Shown here one piece after another: positions 7,696 through 15,787 of a DNA stretch of 34,898 bases; positions within the stretch are counted from its first letter, which is position 1; every line of letters begins with the position of its first letter. The position numbers and the translations under genes are program-made. The stretch covers positions 1 through 34,898 of the forward strand of contig NZ_AKJS01000100.1 in assembly GCF_000282215.1 (NCBI RefSeq). The letters run 5' to 3'. The notes below the pieces were generated by a model. The model was not told where the DNA came from, ran no database searches, and saw nothing but the letters and a program-made list of their open reading frames with translations. The DNA is from Pseudomonas sp. GM21 (lineage in GTDB: Bacteria > Pseudomonadota > Gammaproteobacteria > Pseudomonadales > Pseudomonadaceae).

Positions 7696-9294
7696 TTATG
7701 GGTGCTCAACGCGACTGCCGGGCAGACCGTGATGGCGTTGACATAACGCCTGATAGCGCTGCAACTCCTGCTGCCAGCGCTCATCATCCCAGCGGAGTCG
7801 CGGTTGGCAGAGTCGGCGGATGGCCGCAAAGTAATCCTCGGCGCCACGTGGCAGCAACAGGCCCAGACGGGTGCGACGCAGCAGCAGGTCATCCAGGTGC
7901 AGGACCATTTCCGAATCACAGGCAAAGGCCAGTTCCGCCCACAAGGTGTCCGTGGCGCCAACGCTGTCATGGCCCAGTTCCTTGATCAGTTTCGCCAGCC
8001 TCGGCAGGTCCCGGCCATGCCGCCCGGCCAGGCGTCGCCACTGGCTGCCACAGAGCCCGGGGATTTCCAGCGGCGGCACGGCGGCAAACACCGGCGCGGC
8101 GTCATCATCAAAGGGGCGGTGGAGCATGGTCGCGCAGGCCTTGAGCACTTCGATGGCCTGCGGGCGAAAGGTGGTCAGCTTGCCGCCGGCCAGCGTCACG
8201 CAACCGGGCTCCTGCCACAGCACATGCTCACGGGTTTCATTCGACGGTTTGAGTTCACCCGCCGCGCTGCCCACCACCGGGCGCACGCCCGACCAGGTCG
8301 ACAGCACGTCGGCAGCGACCACTTCAGCGCCGGGGAATTGCTGATTACAGGCCGCCAACAGATAGTCGAGTTCCTCAGCGCTGATGCTCGCGCTCTCATC
8401 CAGATCCTCGCGATGATCGAGGTCCGTGGTGCCAATCACCGTGGCACCCTCCCACGGGAAAACGAACACCGGTCGACGGTCGCGCTCGTGGAGGAAGGTG
8501 AAGGCCTGCGCCACTGGCAGGCGCCAGCCCGGCAACAACAGATGACTGCCACGCAACGGGCGCAACTGGCGAGGGGCATCGGGCAGGCGCAAGCGCTCGG
8601 CCCACGCGCCGGTGGCCACGGCCAGCACACCACAACGCAATGTCAGTAATCCGCCCCCCTCGCAGTCTTCGACCTGAACCCCGCAAACGCGCCCCTCTTC
8701 ACGCAGCAATTGCTGCACGCACACGCCGTTGAGCACCACGGCGCCGTCGGCCCGAGCCTCACCCAATACGCGCATCACCAGACGCGCATCATCGGTCAGT
8801 GCATCGACAAAACAGGTGCCACCCAGCAGGTCATGTTCCTTTACCCCCGGCGCCAGATAACGCAGTTGTTGCGCGTCATGGAAGCGATGGCTGCGCCGTC
8901 CGGCCAACGCGTCATAAATGGACAACAAACCACCCAGCACTCGCGGTCCGGGAAAGCCACCACGGTAATGCGGCATCATGAAACTCATCGGCTCCACCAA
9001 TCCCGGCGCTTCGTCGAGCAGGCGCTGGCGTTCGCGGACCGAATCGCGGGTCAGGCGCCACTGGCCCTTGGCGATATAACGCAAGCCGCCATGGACCATT
9101 TTCGAAGATCGGCTGGAGGTGCCCCAGGCGAAATCTCGCTGCTCAAGCAGCAGACAGCGCCAGCCACGGCGCGCAGCTTCGCGCAGGATACCGGCGCCGC
9201 TGATGCCGCCGCCGATGACGATCAGGTCCCAGGTTTCATCCGCCAATGTCGGCAGCACGCGCTGTCGCCACGCGGCGTTCCAGTCCAGGCTCAT
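7696..9294 (-). CDS. FAD-dependent glycerol-3-phosphate dehydrogenase-like protein (GlpD-like)
   Basis: A 532-residue flavoprotein related to aerobic GlpD, which oxidises sn-glycerol 3-phosphate to dihydroxyacetone phosphate and passes electrons to the quinone pool. The FAD-binding motif GGGISGAG is at residues 28-35. It is followed by the GlpD-type block GTSSRSSKMVHGGLRYI and later FVFPWEGATVIGTTDLDH and TWSGVRPVV. The C terminus carries the usual helical GlpD cap. The ATG at 9294 is chosen because it has GGAG eight bases upstream; a GTG at 9303 is also in frame and overlaps the stop of the upstream ADPS-like gene, so translation is probably coupled. The protein is a paralogue-type relative and not obviously the main glpD: no glpF, glpK or glpR is adjacent, and it sits with an ADPS-like enzyme. 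Confidence 0.88.
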   Translation of the reverse strand: MSLDWNAAWRQRVLPTLADETWDLIVIGGGISGAGILREAARRGWRCLLLEQRDFAWGTSSRSSKMVHGGLRYIAKGQWRLTRDSVRERQRLLDEAPGLVEPMSFMMPHYRGGFPGPRVLGGLLSIYDALAGRRSHRFHDAQQLRYLAPGVKEHDLLGGTCFVDALTDDARLVMRVLGEARADGAVVLNGVCVQQLLREEGRVCGVQVEDCEGGGLLTLRCGVLAVATGAWAERLRLPDAPRQLRPLRGSHLLLPGWRLPVAQAFTFLHERDRRPVFVFPWEGATVIGTTDLDHREDLDESASISAEELDYLLAACNQQFPGAEVVAADVLSTWSGVRPVVGSAAGELKPSNETREHVLWQEPGCVTLAGGKLTTFRPQAIEVLKACATMLHRPFDDDAAPVFAAVPPLEIPGLCGSQWRRLAGRHGRDLPRLAKLIKELGHDSVGATDTLWAELAFACDSEMVLHLDDLLLRRTRLGLLLPRGAEDYFAAIRRLCQPRLRWDDERWQQELQRYQALCQRHHGLPGSRVEHP

Positions 9295-9299
9295 GGCCG

Positions 9300-10895
9300 T
9301 CACTCCTGCAACAGCGTGCCAGGGTTCAGCCGCCCGGCCGGATCAAAATGCCGGCTCAGCGCCTGCAAGGTATCCATCGCCAGCCCGCCTTTCTCACGCA
9401 GCAGGTATGGCGCGTGGTCCTTGCCCACGCCATGCTGGTGACTGATGGTGCCGTGGTTGTCGACGATGATCTGGCTGGCCGCCTGCTTGAGCGCCTGCCA
9501 GCGGGCCAGGGTGGCGGGGTAATCCACTGCCGGGCGAAACACATAGGTGGTGTAGATGCTCGATCCTTCGCCGTAGACATGGGACAGGTGGGTGAAGACA
9601 TGCACCCGTTCGCCTTCAGCCGCCAAGGCATCGCGCAGGCTGTTTTCGATGAGCGTGAGCAGGTTATCGACGTTGCTCCAGTCGGTGGCCGTTTCCAGGG
9701 TGTCCACCACATAACCGGCGTTCCACAGATTTTCCCGCAGGTAGGGAAAACGGAAGCGATTCTGCGCCCACTTCTTGCCGAGCAAGGTGCCGGTAAACAC
9801 CCCGCCGAACGACTTGAGGTGCTGCCGCGCCTGACGCAGGGACAGCGCATTTTGCCGGCGATTGCCGGTCACGCCGAACGTCAGCAGGCATTTGCCCTCA
9901 CCGGCACCGCGCAGGGCCAGGTACTTTTCCAGCCAGGCGATCTGCTGCGGATGACCGGCCAGCGCCAGCTGGGTTTCGGTTTCCACCGCGTTGGACAGGC
10001 GCAGCATCGACAGCGGCACGCGCGCCTGGGCCAACTGGCGGATGGCTTGCAGCGCTTGCGGCCAATCGGGCAGAAACACCCCGTAGAAACGTTCATCGGC
10101 CGGCAGTGCGCTGACCCGCACCTTGACCTCGGAAATGATCCCGAAACGCCCCTCACAACCCAACACCACTTCGCGCAGATCGGGACCGGCCGCCGAGGCC
10201 GGGAAAGTGGGAATTTCCAACGGCCCGACAAAGGTTTCTAGGGTCCCGCCGGCGAACAGTTGCTCGATTCGCCCATAGCGCAACGATTGCTGGCCACTGG
10301 AGCGACTGGCGACCCAACCACCGAGGGTCGACAGCTCCCACGACTGTGGGAAATGCCCCAGGGTGTAACCCCGGGCGCGCAGCTGACTTTCCACTTGTGG
10401 CCCTGTCGCACCGGGGTCGAAAGTGGCCAACAAACTTTGTTCGTCGAGGTCCAGCAGGCGATTCATGCGCGCCAGGGAAACCGTCACCACGGGCCGCGCG
10501 GTACTCGGTGGATTGATGTGCCCGGCCACCGAAGTGCCGCCGCCATAAGGAATCAGGCACAGGTCCTGCTCATGGGCGAGCGCCAACAACTGGCGGATCT
10601 GTTCGGCAGTTTCGGGGAACGCCACGGCGTCGGGATAATTCCCCAGCGCCCCTTCTCGCAGCGCCAGCCAGTCCGGCAGGCTCTGACCCCGGGCATGCAG
10701 CAACCGATCATGGGCATCCACGCTGTACAACGGGTGTTGCTGCAACCGCGAGGCCGGCACCCGGGCCAATGCTGTCTCAAGCGTCGCATCGGGCAGCGCT
10801 CGACCGTCGCCCACCCGCCGGGCGAGAAAACTCGCGCCCTGGGCCGGCAGCTCGACCACCGTGGTTGCATCTCCCCAGCCGTTCCAGCGTCGCAT
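9300..10895 (-). CDS. FAD-binding oxidase, alkyl-dihydroxyacetonephosphate synthase-like
   Basis: A 531-residue protein of the vanillyl-alcohol-oxidase flavoprotein superfamily, closest in motifs to alkyl-DHAP synthase (ADPS), the enzyme that makes the ether bond of ether lipids. The N terminus reads MRRWNGWGD, as in ADPS. The FAD-binding domain shows PYGGGTSVAGH (117-126) and ELSTLGGWVASRSSGQ (187-202). The substrate-side domain has LSHVYGEGSSIY. Near the C terminus SHQHGVGKDH (485-494) replaces the SHHHGVG of eukaryotic ADPS, so the middle histidine is glutamine. Such bacterial relatives have no settled reaction. It is first in the leftward cluster, with an AAGGA Shine-Dalgarno and a candidate promoter upstream, and its stop overlaps the next gene's alternative start. 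Confidence 0.87.
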   Translation of the reverse strand: MRRWNGWGDATTVVELPAQGASFLARRVGDGRALPDATLETALARVPASRLQQHPLYSVDAHDRLLHARGQSLPDWLALREGALGNYPDAVAFPETAEQIRQLLALAHEQDLCLIPYGGGTSVAGHINPPSTARPVVTVSLARMNRLLDLDEQSLLATFDPGATGPQVESQLRARGYTLGHFPQSWELSTLGGWVASRSSGQQSLRYGRIEQLFAGGTLETFVGPLEIPTFPASAAGPDLREVVLGCEGRFGIISEVKVRVSALPADERFYGVFLPDWPQALQAIRQLAQARVPLSMLRLSNAVETETQLALAGHPQQIAWLEKYLALRGAGEGKCLLTFGVTGNRRQNALSLRQARQHLKSFGGVFTGTLLGKKWAQNRFRFPYLRENLWNAGYVVDTLETATDWSNVDNLLTLIENSLRDALAAEGERVHVFTHLSHVYGEGSSIYTTYVFRPAVDYPATLARWQALKQAASQIIVDNHGTISHQHGVGKDHAPYLLREKGGLAMDTLQALSRHFDPAGRLNPGTLLQE

Positions 10896-10940
10896 GCGTG
10901 TGTCCTTTTGCGGTTCTGATCAGTGATATTTCAGGCCCCC

Positions 10941-10968
10941 ATACTAGTCAGCCGCCGGAAAGTGTCAC
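10941..10968 (-). promoter_or_regulatory. Candidate sigma-70 promoter for the ADPS-like/GlpD-like/kinase cluster
   Basis: On the minus strand, a -35-like GTGACA (10963-10968) and -10-like TAGTAT (10941-10946) are separated by 16 bases. Transcription would start about 40 bases upstream of the ADPS-like ATG at 10895. The divergent AraC-family gene begins at 11105, leaving room for activator sites at about 10970-11090, which I could not define. Confidence 0.4.
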
Positions 10969-11104
10969 GGTCGCATCCGGCCAGTTCGAGTAGCCAATTG
11001 AGTCAAACGTCGCGCAGGCGTCAGCCATTTACTTTAGCCGTGGTTTCAAATTACCTTTCAGCGCATTCATCCGCGCACGCGGGCCTGATCAAAGGAAGAC
11101 GATC

Positions 11105-12133
11105 ATGCAATCCCTGGGCTTCACTTCCGTTCCGCCGTTGCTCAAATACCTGCGCCATGCCGAACAACTGGGCGTGGCCATCGAGCCTGCGTTGGCGGCT
11201 GCCGGGTTGCAGGCGCAGCAGTTGAGTGACAACAGCCTGCGGTTGCCGGGTGAAGCCCATGAACGGCTGCTCGATTATTTCTGCGAACACTCGGGCGATC
11301 CGTTGTTCGGGCTCAACGCCGCGCGTTTTGTGTTACCCAACTCCTGGAGCGTGCTGGGTTACATCACCATGAACTGCGCGACACTGGGCGATGCCATGAG
11401 CCGCATCATGCCGTTCGAGAAACTGGTGGGCGACATGGGCGTCAGCCGCGCCGAGGTGCAGGACAGCCACGTGCACCTGATCTGGACCTGCCGCTATCAA
11501 CGCCCGCGTATCCGCCGGCACCTGGTGGAAAACGTGCTCGGCTCCTGGCTGCAATACGCGCGCTGGATCGCTGACACACAGATGTCGCCGGCTGCCGTCT
11601 GGCTGGAACATCCACGCCCAGCCGAGACTGCGCTGACGCAGTACGAGCAATTCTTCGACTGTCCGGTGCTGTTCGACCAGCCTTATTCGGCACTGATTGT
11701 CCCATTGCCATATTTGCAGTTGCCGTTGCGCCAGGCCGATGCGCAATTGCTGCGCACCCTGGAAGAACATGCCATGGGATTGATGGCGACACTGGAAGAC
11801 GCGTCGCTGGAACAGCGAGTCAAAAGCATCCTGCGTCAATTGCTTAAGGAAGGTCTGCCGCGCAAAGAGCAAGTGGCCGAACATCTCGCTGTGTCAGTGC
11901 GCACGCTGCAACGCCAGCTGCATCAGGCCGGTACGTCGTACCAGCAAATCCTCGATGACCTGCGTCAGGAGCTGGCCGAGCATTACCTGCTCAACAGCAC
12001 GCTGCCGATTCAGGACATCGCCCAGTACTTGGGTTTCACCGAACCCCGCTCGTTTCACCGTACGTTCAAAAGCCGGCGCGGGATGCCCCCGGGCGAGTTT
12101 CGCCAAACCCACCGGGTGCCGGACGAAGGCTGA
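11105..12133 (+). CDS. AraC-family transcriptional regulator (arabinose-binding-type N terminus)
   Basis: A 342-residue regulator. Residues 1 to about 230 match the ligand-sensing domain found in OruR/ArgR-like AraC regulators (LKYLRHAEQLGVAIEPALAAAGL, later FGLNAARFVLPNSW). The C-terminal ~100 residues form two helix-turn-helix units: QVAEHLAVSVRTLQRQL, then IQDIAQYLGFTEPRSFHRTF, the classical AraC signature. The ATG at 11105 is preceded by AAGGAAG at good spacing. It is transcribed away from the ADPS-like gene across a 209-base shared upstream region, so it most likely controls the leftward cluster. P. aeruginosa has an AraC-type gene (PA3027) in the equivalent place. The effector is unknown. 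Confidence 0.92.
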   Translation: MQSLGFTSVPPLLKYLRHAEQLGVAIEPALAAAGLQAQQLSDNSLRLPGEAHERLLDYFCEHSGDPLFGLNAARFVLPNSWSVLGYITMNCATLGDAMSRIMPFEKLVGDMGVSRAEVQDSHVHLIWTCRYQRPRIRRHLVENVLGSWLQYARWIADTQMSPAAVWLEHPRPAETALTQYEQFFDCPVLFDQPYSALIVPLPYLQLPLRQADAQLLRTLEEHAMGLMATLEDASLEQRVKSILRQLLKEGLPRKEQVAEHLAVSVRTLQRQLHQAGTSYQQILDDLRQELAEHYLLNSTLPIQDIAQYLGFTEPRSFHRTFKSRRGMPPGEFRQTHRVPDEG

Positions 12134-12137
12134 AAGC

Positions 12138-12506
12138 TCAGAGGCTGATCGCGTTGGTGAACACCAACCGATTGCCGAACGGGTCGGCAATGGTCATGTC
12201 CTGACTGCCCCACGGCATGGCCTGAATCTGTGGATGCGAAAACGTGTATTCCTTGGCGATCAGCTGCTGCTGAAACGCCTCCAGTTCATCCGTCTCGATG
12301 CGCAGTGCCGAACCCGGCGTGCTGTCGCCATGGTGTTCGGACAGGTGCAGCACGCACTCGCCACGGGAGACTTGCAGGTACAGCGGGAAATTCGCTTCAA
12401 AGCGATGTTGCCAGTCGACCTTGAAACCCAGGAAGTCGACGTAGAATTCCAACGCCTTGCCTTCATCGAAAATCCGCAGGATCGGGGTGATTTTACCGAA
12501 GCTCAT
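12138..12506 (-). CDS. VOC-family (glyoxalase/bleomycin-resistance-like) protein
   Basis: A 122-residue protein of the vicinal oxygen chelate superfamily with two beta-alpha-beta-beta-beta repeats: KITPILRIFDEGKALEFYVD in the first half and DPFGNRLVFTN at the end. Some members are metalloenzymes and others bind drugs, so no substrate is assigned. The frame runs to 12617, but the ATG at 12506 starts exactly at the conserved fold and has AGGGAG upstream. Its stop lies only four bases from the stop of the convergent AraC-family gene, with no room for a separate terminator between them. Confidence 0.88.
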   Translation of the reverse strand: MSFGKITPILRIFDEGKALEFYVDFLGFKVDWQHRFEANFPLYLQVSRGECVLHLSEHHGDSTPGSALRIETDELEAFQQQLIAKEYTFSHPQIQAMPWGSQDMTIADPFGNRLVFTNAISL

Positions 12507-12626
12507 GCAGTTACTCCCTGACTGAAAAGACCCCCATTGTAGCTGGGTCGAATAACAGCGATTCGGCTTGGCGGCGGCTTTCTTTAATTGCAATGTGCCA
12601 CTAGTGTGACGGACCACTAATAAGGC

Positions 12627-14084
12627 TTACTGAAACCCGTCACGCAGATCCCCTTCCCGCGCCAAAAACCGCCCTTTCCGTTTACCGTTCGCTTTCCCAT
12701 CGCGGTAACTCAACACACCGTTGACCCACACCCCGTCAATCCCTTCCGCCGCCCGTTGCGGGTCGTTGAAATCCGCCACGTCACGAATGGTCAGCGGATT
12801 GAACAACACCAGATCCGCCCAATGCCCTTCGCGGATTTCGCCACGTTCCTTCAAGCCAAACCGCGCCGCCGACAGCCCAGTCATCTTGTGTACGGCGGTG
12901 TGCAGCGGAAACAGTCCGACATCGCGACTGAAATGACCAAGCACGCGAGGGAATGCGCCCCACAAGCGCGGATGCGGAAACGGGTCTTCCGGCAATCCGT
13001 CAGAGCCGACCATGGACAGCGGATGCGCGAGGATGCTTCGTACATCTGATTCGTCCATTGCGTAGTACACCGCGCCAGCCGGTTGCAATTGGCGGGCGGC
13101 GTCGAGCAACGACATGCCCCACTCGGCGGCAATGTCCATCAGGTCGCTGCCACCCATCTGCGGGTGCGGCGTGGACCAGGTAATGGTGATGCGGTGAGCA
13201 TCGGTGACTTGCTTGAGGTCCAGCGTCGATGAACTCGCCGCGTAGGGATAACAATCGCAGCCCACCGGGTGGGTTTTCGCCGCGTTTTCAAGAGAGGCTA
13301 GCAGTTGCGGACTGCGTCCCCAGTTACCGGCACCCGCGCATTTCAGGTGGGAAATAATGACCGGGGATTTCGCATGACGACCGATCTGAAACGCCTCGTC
13401 CATCGCCTCCAGCACCGGTTCAAATTCACTGCGCAAATGGGTGGTGTACACCGCGCCGAACGCCGTCAGTTCTTCAGTCAGTTGCATCACTTCGTCTGTG
13501 GTCGCGGAGAACGCGCTGGCATACGCCAGGCCTGTGGACAAACCCAACGCGCCAGCCTCAAGGCTTTCTCGCAGTTGCTCGCGCATCGCACTGATTTCTT
13601 CCGGCGTGGCGGTGCGAAACAGGTTATCGAGATGATTGCTGCGCAACGCGGTGTGGCCGACCAGTGCGGCGACGTTCAGCGTGGTGTTTGCCGCTTCGAC
13701 CGCCGCGCGGTAGTCGCTGAACCTGGGATAGACAAACGCCGCAGCAGTGCCGAGAAGGTTCATCGGGTCCGGTGGATTGCCCTTCAGACTCACCGGCGAA
13801 GCACTGATCCCGCAATTGCCGACGATCACTGTGGTCACGCCCTGGCTGAGTTTGGGCAGCATCTCTGGGTGGCGGATCACCACGGTGTCGTCATGGGTGT
13901 GGACGTCGATGAAACCCGGCGCCAGCACGCGACCGACAGCGTCGATTTCTTCAGTGGCGGTGGCGTCGTGCAAGTCGCCGATGCGCTCGATGCGACCGTT
14001 CAGAATCGCCACGTCGGCGGAGTAGCCGGGGCGGTTGCTGCCGTCGATGATCAGGGCGTTGCGAATCAGCGTGTCGTACATCAT
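12627..14084 (-). CDS. D-aminoacylase / N-acyl-D-amino-acid deacylase
   Basis: A 485-residue amidohydrolase-superfamily enzyme of the D-aminoacylase group, which hydrolyses N-acyl-D-amino acids. The metal-binding HxH is H62/H64 in GFIDVHTHDD. The family's metal-ligand cysteine is C91 in VGNCGIS. Further histidines lie in YTTHLRSE and VIISHLKCAG, and the catalytic aspartate in MVGSDGLPEDPFPHPRLWGAFPRVLG, which is diagnostic for this group. The start is one of two adjacent ATGs (14084 or 14081) behind GGGAG. It stands between unrelated genes with no RidA, racemase or RpiR-type regulator beside it, which many D-aminoacylase loci have. Whether it prefers D-Asp, D-Glu or neutral residues cannot be judged. 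Confidence 0.9.
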   Translation of the reverse strand: MMYDTLIRNALIIDGSNRPGYSADVAILNGRIERIGDLHDATATEEIDAVGRVLAPGFIDVHTHDDTVVIRHPEMLPKLSQGVTTVIVGNCGISASPVSLKGNPPDPMNLLGTAAAFVYPRFSDYRAAVEAANTTLNVAALVGHTALRSNHLDNLFRTATPEEISAMREQLRESLEAGALGLSTGLAYASAFSATTDEVMQLTEELTAFGAVYTTHLRSEFEPVLEAMDEAFQIGRHAKSPVIISHLKCAGAGNWGRSPQLLASLENAAKTHPVGCDCYPYAASSSTLDLKQVTDAHRITITWSTPHPQMGGSDLMDIAAEWGMSLLDAARQLQPAGAVYYAMDESDVRSILAHPLSMVGSDGLPEDPFPHPRLWGAFPRVLGHFSRDVGLFPLHTAVHKMTGLSAARFGLKERGEIREGHWADLVLFNPLTIRDVADFNDPQRAAEGIDGVWVNGVLSYRDGKANGKRKGRFLAREGDLRDGFQ

Positions 14085-14146
14085 GTCAGTCTCCCAGCGG
14101 CAGGGGATCGTCCGCCGCGGTCATCGTACACCTGCTGCGTTAAACC

Positions 14147-15592
14147 TCAGTCATGACTCACGCGCGCACGTTTGAGCAGTTTCTTGCAGCGTTCCGACAA
14201 GTGCAGCACGCGCAGATGCTTGCCGGCCTTGGTGTAGCGTTCGCGCAGTGCATTCAGCGCGGCAATGGCCGAGTAATCGACGAAGCTCAGATGACGGCAA
14301 TCCAGCGTGACCTGAGCGGGATCATTGGCCGGGTCGAATTGATTGAGGAAGGGTGTCGTCGAGGCAAAGAACAGCGTGCCGTGCACCCGGTACAGTTTGC
14401 TGCCGTCGGTTTCCAGATGACTGTCGGCGTAAAGCTGCCGGGCCTGCTGCCAGGCAAAGTTGAGTGCCGCGATGATAATCCCGCACAGCACCGCAGTCGC
14501 CAGATCGGTGAACACGGTAATCACCGTCACGGCAATGATCACCAACACGTCGTTCAACGGCACTTTGTTCACGACCCGCAACGAGGCCCAGGCGAACGTT
14601 TGCTGTGATACCACAAACATCACTCCGACCAGCGCCGCCAGCGGGATGCGTTCGATCAACGGCGATAAAAACAGAATGAACAGCAGAATCATCACCCCCG
14701 CCATCACCCCGGACAGCCGCCCGCGCCCGCCGGAACTGAGGTTGATCACCGTCTGACCGATCATCGCGCAACCGCCCATGCCGCCGAACACGCCAGAGAC
14801 CATGTTGGCCGCACCGAGCGCCACGCACTCGCGATCGGGGAAGCCACGGCTCTCGGTGATTTCGTCGGTCAGGTTCAGGGTCAGCAAGGTTTCCAGCAGA
14901 CCGACCAGCGCCATCAAAATCGCGTAGGGTGCGATGATGTGCAGGGTTTCAAGGCTCCAGGGAATATCGGGCAGTGCAAAGGTCGGCAGGCCACCGGCAA
15001 TGTGCGCCATGTCGCCCAGCGTACGGGTCGGCAAACCCAGCAGATAAACGGCCAGCCCCACGCCCAGAATCGCCACCAGTGCTGGCGGTACGGCACGCGT
15101 GAGACGCGGCAGAAGGTAGACAATGGCCATGGTGACGGCCACCAGCCCCGTCATCACGTACAGCGGCGTGTCGCTGAGCCAGGTGTCACCGCTTTTGAAA
15201 TGTTCCAGTTGCGCCAAGGCAATGATGATCGCCAGGCCGTTGACGAAACCGAGCATCACCGGGTGCGGGACCATGCGCACCAGCTTGCCCAGCTTGAGCA
15301 AGCCAAACGCCAACATGATCAACCCACCGAGCAGCACGGTGGCCAGCAAGTACTGCACGCCGTGTTGCACCACCAGCGCGACGATCACCACGGCCATCGA
15401 ACCGGCAGCGCCAGACACCATGCCCGGCCGCCCACCGAACAGCGCAGTCAGGGTGCAAATGATGAACGCCCCGTAAAGCCCCATCAGTGGATTGAGGTGG
15501 GCCACCAGCGCGAAGGCGATGCATTCGGGCAACAGGGCGAAAGAGGTCGTGAGCCCGGCCAGGACATCGGCGCGTAGACGTTTGGGTTTCAT
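14147..15592 (-). CDS. SulP-family inorganic anion transporter with STAS domain
   Basis: A 481-residue membrane protein of the SulP (SLC26) family. The N-terminal DVLAGLTTSFALLPECIAFA and the glycine-rich GRPGMVSGAAGSMAVVI are typical. Multiple hydrophobic helices run to about residue 375, followed by a cytoplasmic STAS domain (about 395-481) with LSFVDYSAIAAL. Family members move sulfate, bicarbonate or other anions; the substrate here is not evident. The ATG at 15592 gives the expected N terminus MKPKRLRADV, but the bases before it (GGTCCCCTCC) contain no Shine-Dalgarno match. The gene ends 62 bases before the D-aminoacylase start on the same strand, so read-through is possible. Confidence 0.92.
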   Translation of the reverse strand: MKPKRLRADVLAGLTTSFALLPECIAFALVAHLNPLMGLYGAFIICTLTALFGGRPGMVSGAAGSMAVVIVALVVQHGVQYLLATVLLGGLIMLAFGLLKLGKLVRMVPHPVMLGFVNGLAIIIALAQLEHFKSGDTWLSDTPLYVMTGLVAVTMAIVYLLPRLTRAVPPALVAILGVGLAVYLLGLPTRTLGDMAHIAGGLPTFALPDIPWSLETLHIIAPYAILMALVGLLETLLTLNLTDEITESRGFPDRECVALGAANMVSGVFGGMGGCAMIGQTVINLSSGGRGRLSGVMAGVMILLFILFLSPLIERIPLAALVGVMFVVSQQTFAWASLRVVNKVPLNDVLVIIAVTVITVFTDLATAVLCGIIIAALNFAWQQARQLYADSHLETDGSKLYRVHGTLFFASTTPFLNQFDPANDPAQVTLDCRHLSFVDYSAIAALNALRERYTKAGKHLRVLHLSERCKKLLKRARVSHD

Positions 15593-15685
15593 GGAGGGGA
15601 CCGCATGCAGGGAGTGACGAGAAGAAAGTGCGCGGATGGTACGGAATTGCGGATGGCCCGGCCAGTTTATGCGGATTCAGAAATG

Positions 15686-15764
15686 CCTTCGCGAGCAGGC
15701 TCGCTCCCACAGGGGATTTGCGTCGATCACAAATTCCTTGTGGGAGCGAGCCTGCTCGCGAAGG
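15686..15764. repeat. Inverted REP pair, opposite topology
   Basis: Two REP elements form perfect 25-base inverted arms (15686-15710 and 15740-15764) around a 29-base loop. The arms are in the reverse order to the other three pairs: the GTGGGAG ends point inward. It lies between the SDR gene stop and the SulP start; together with short unremarkable sequence it fills that 195-base gap. Confidence 0.9.
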
Positions 15765-15787
15765 CCGCGACGCGGTCTAAAGCGAAC

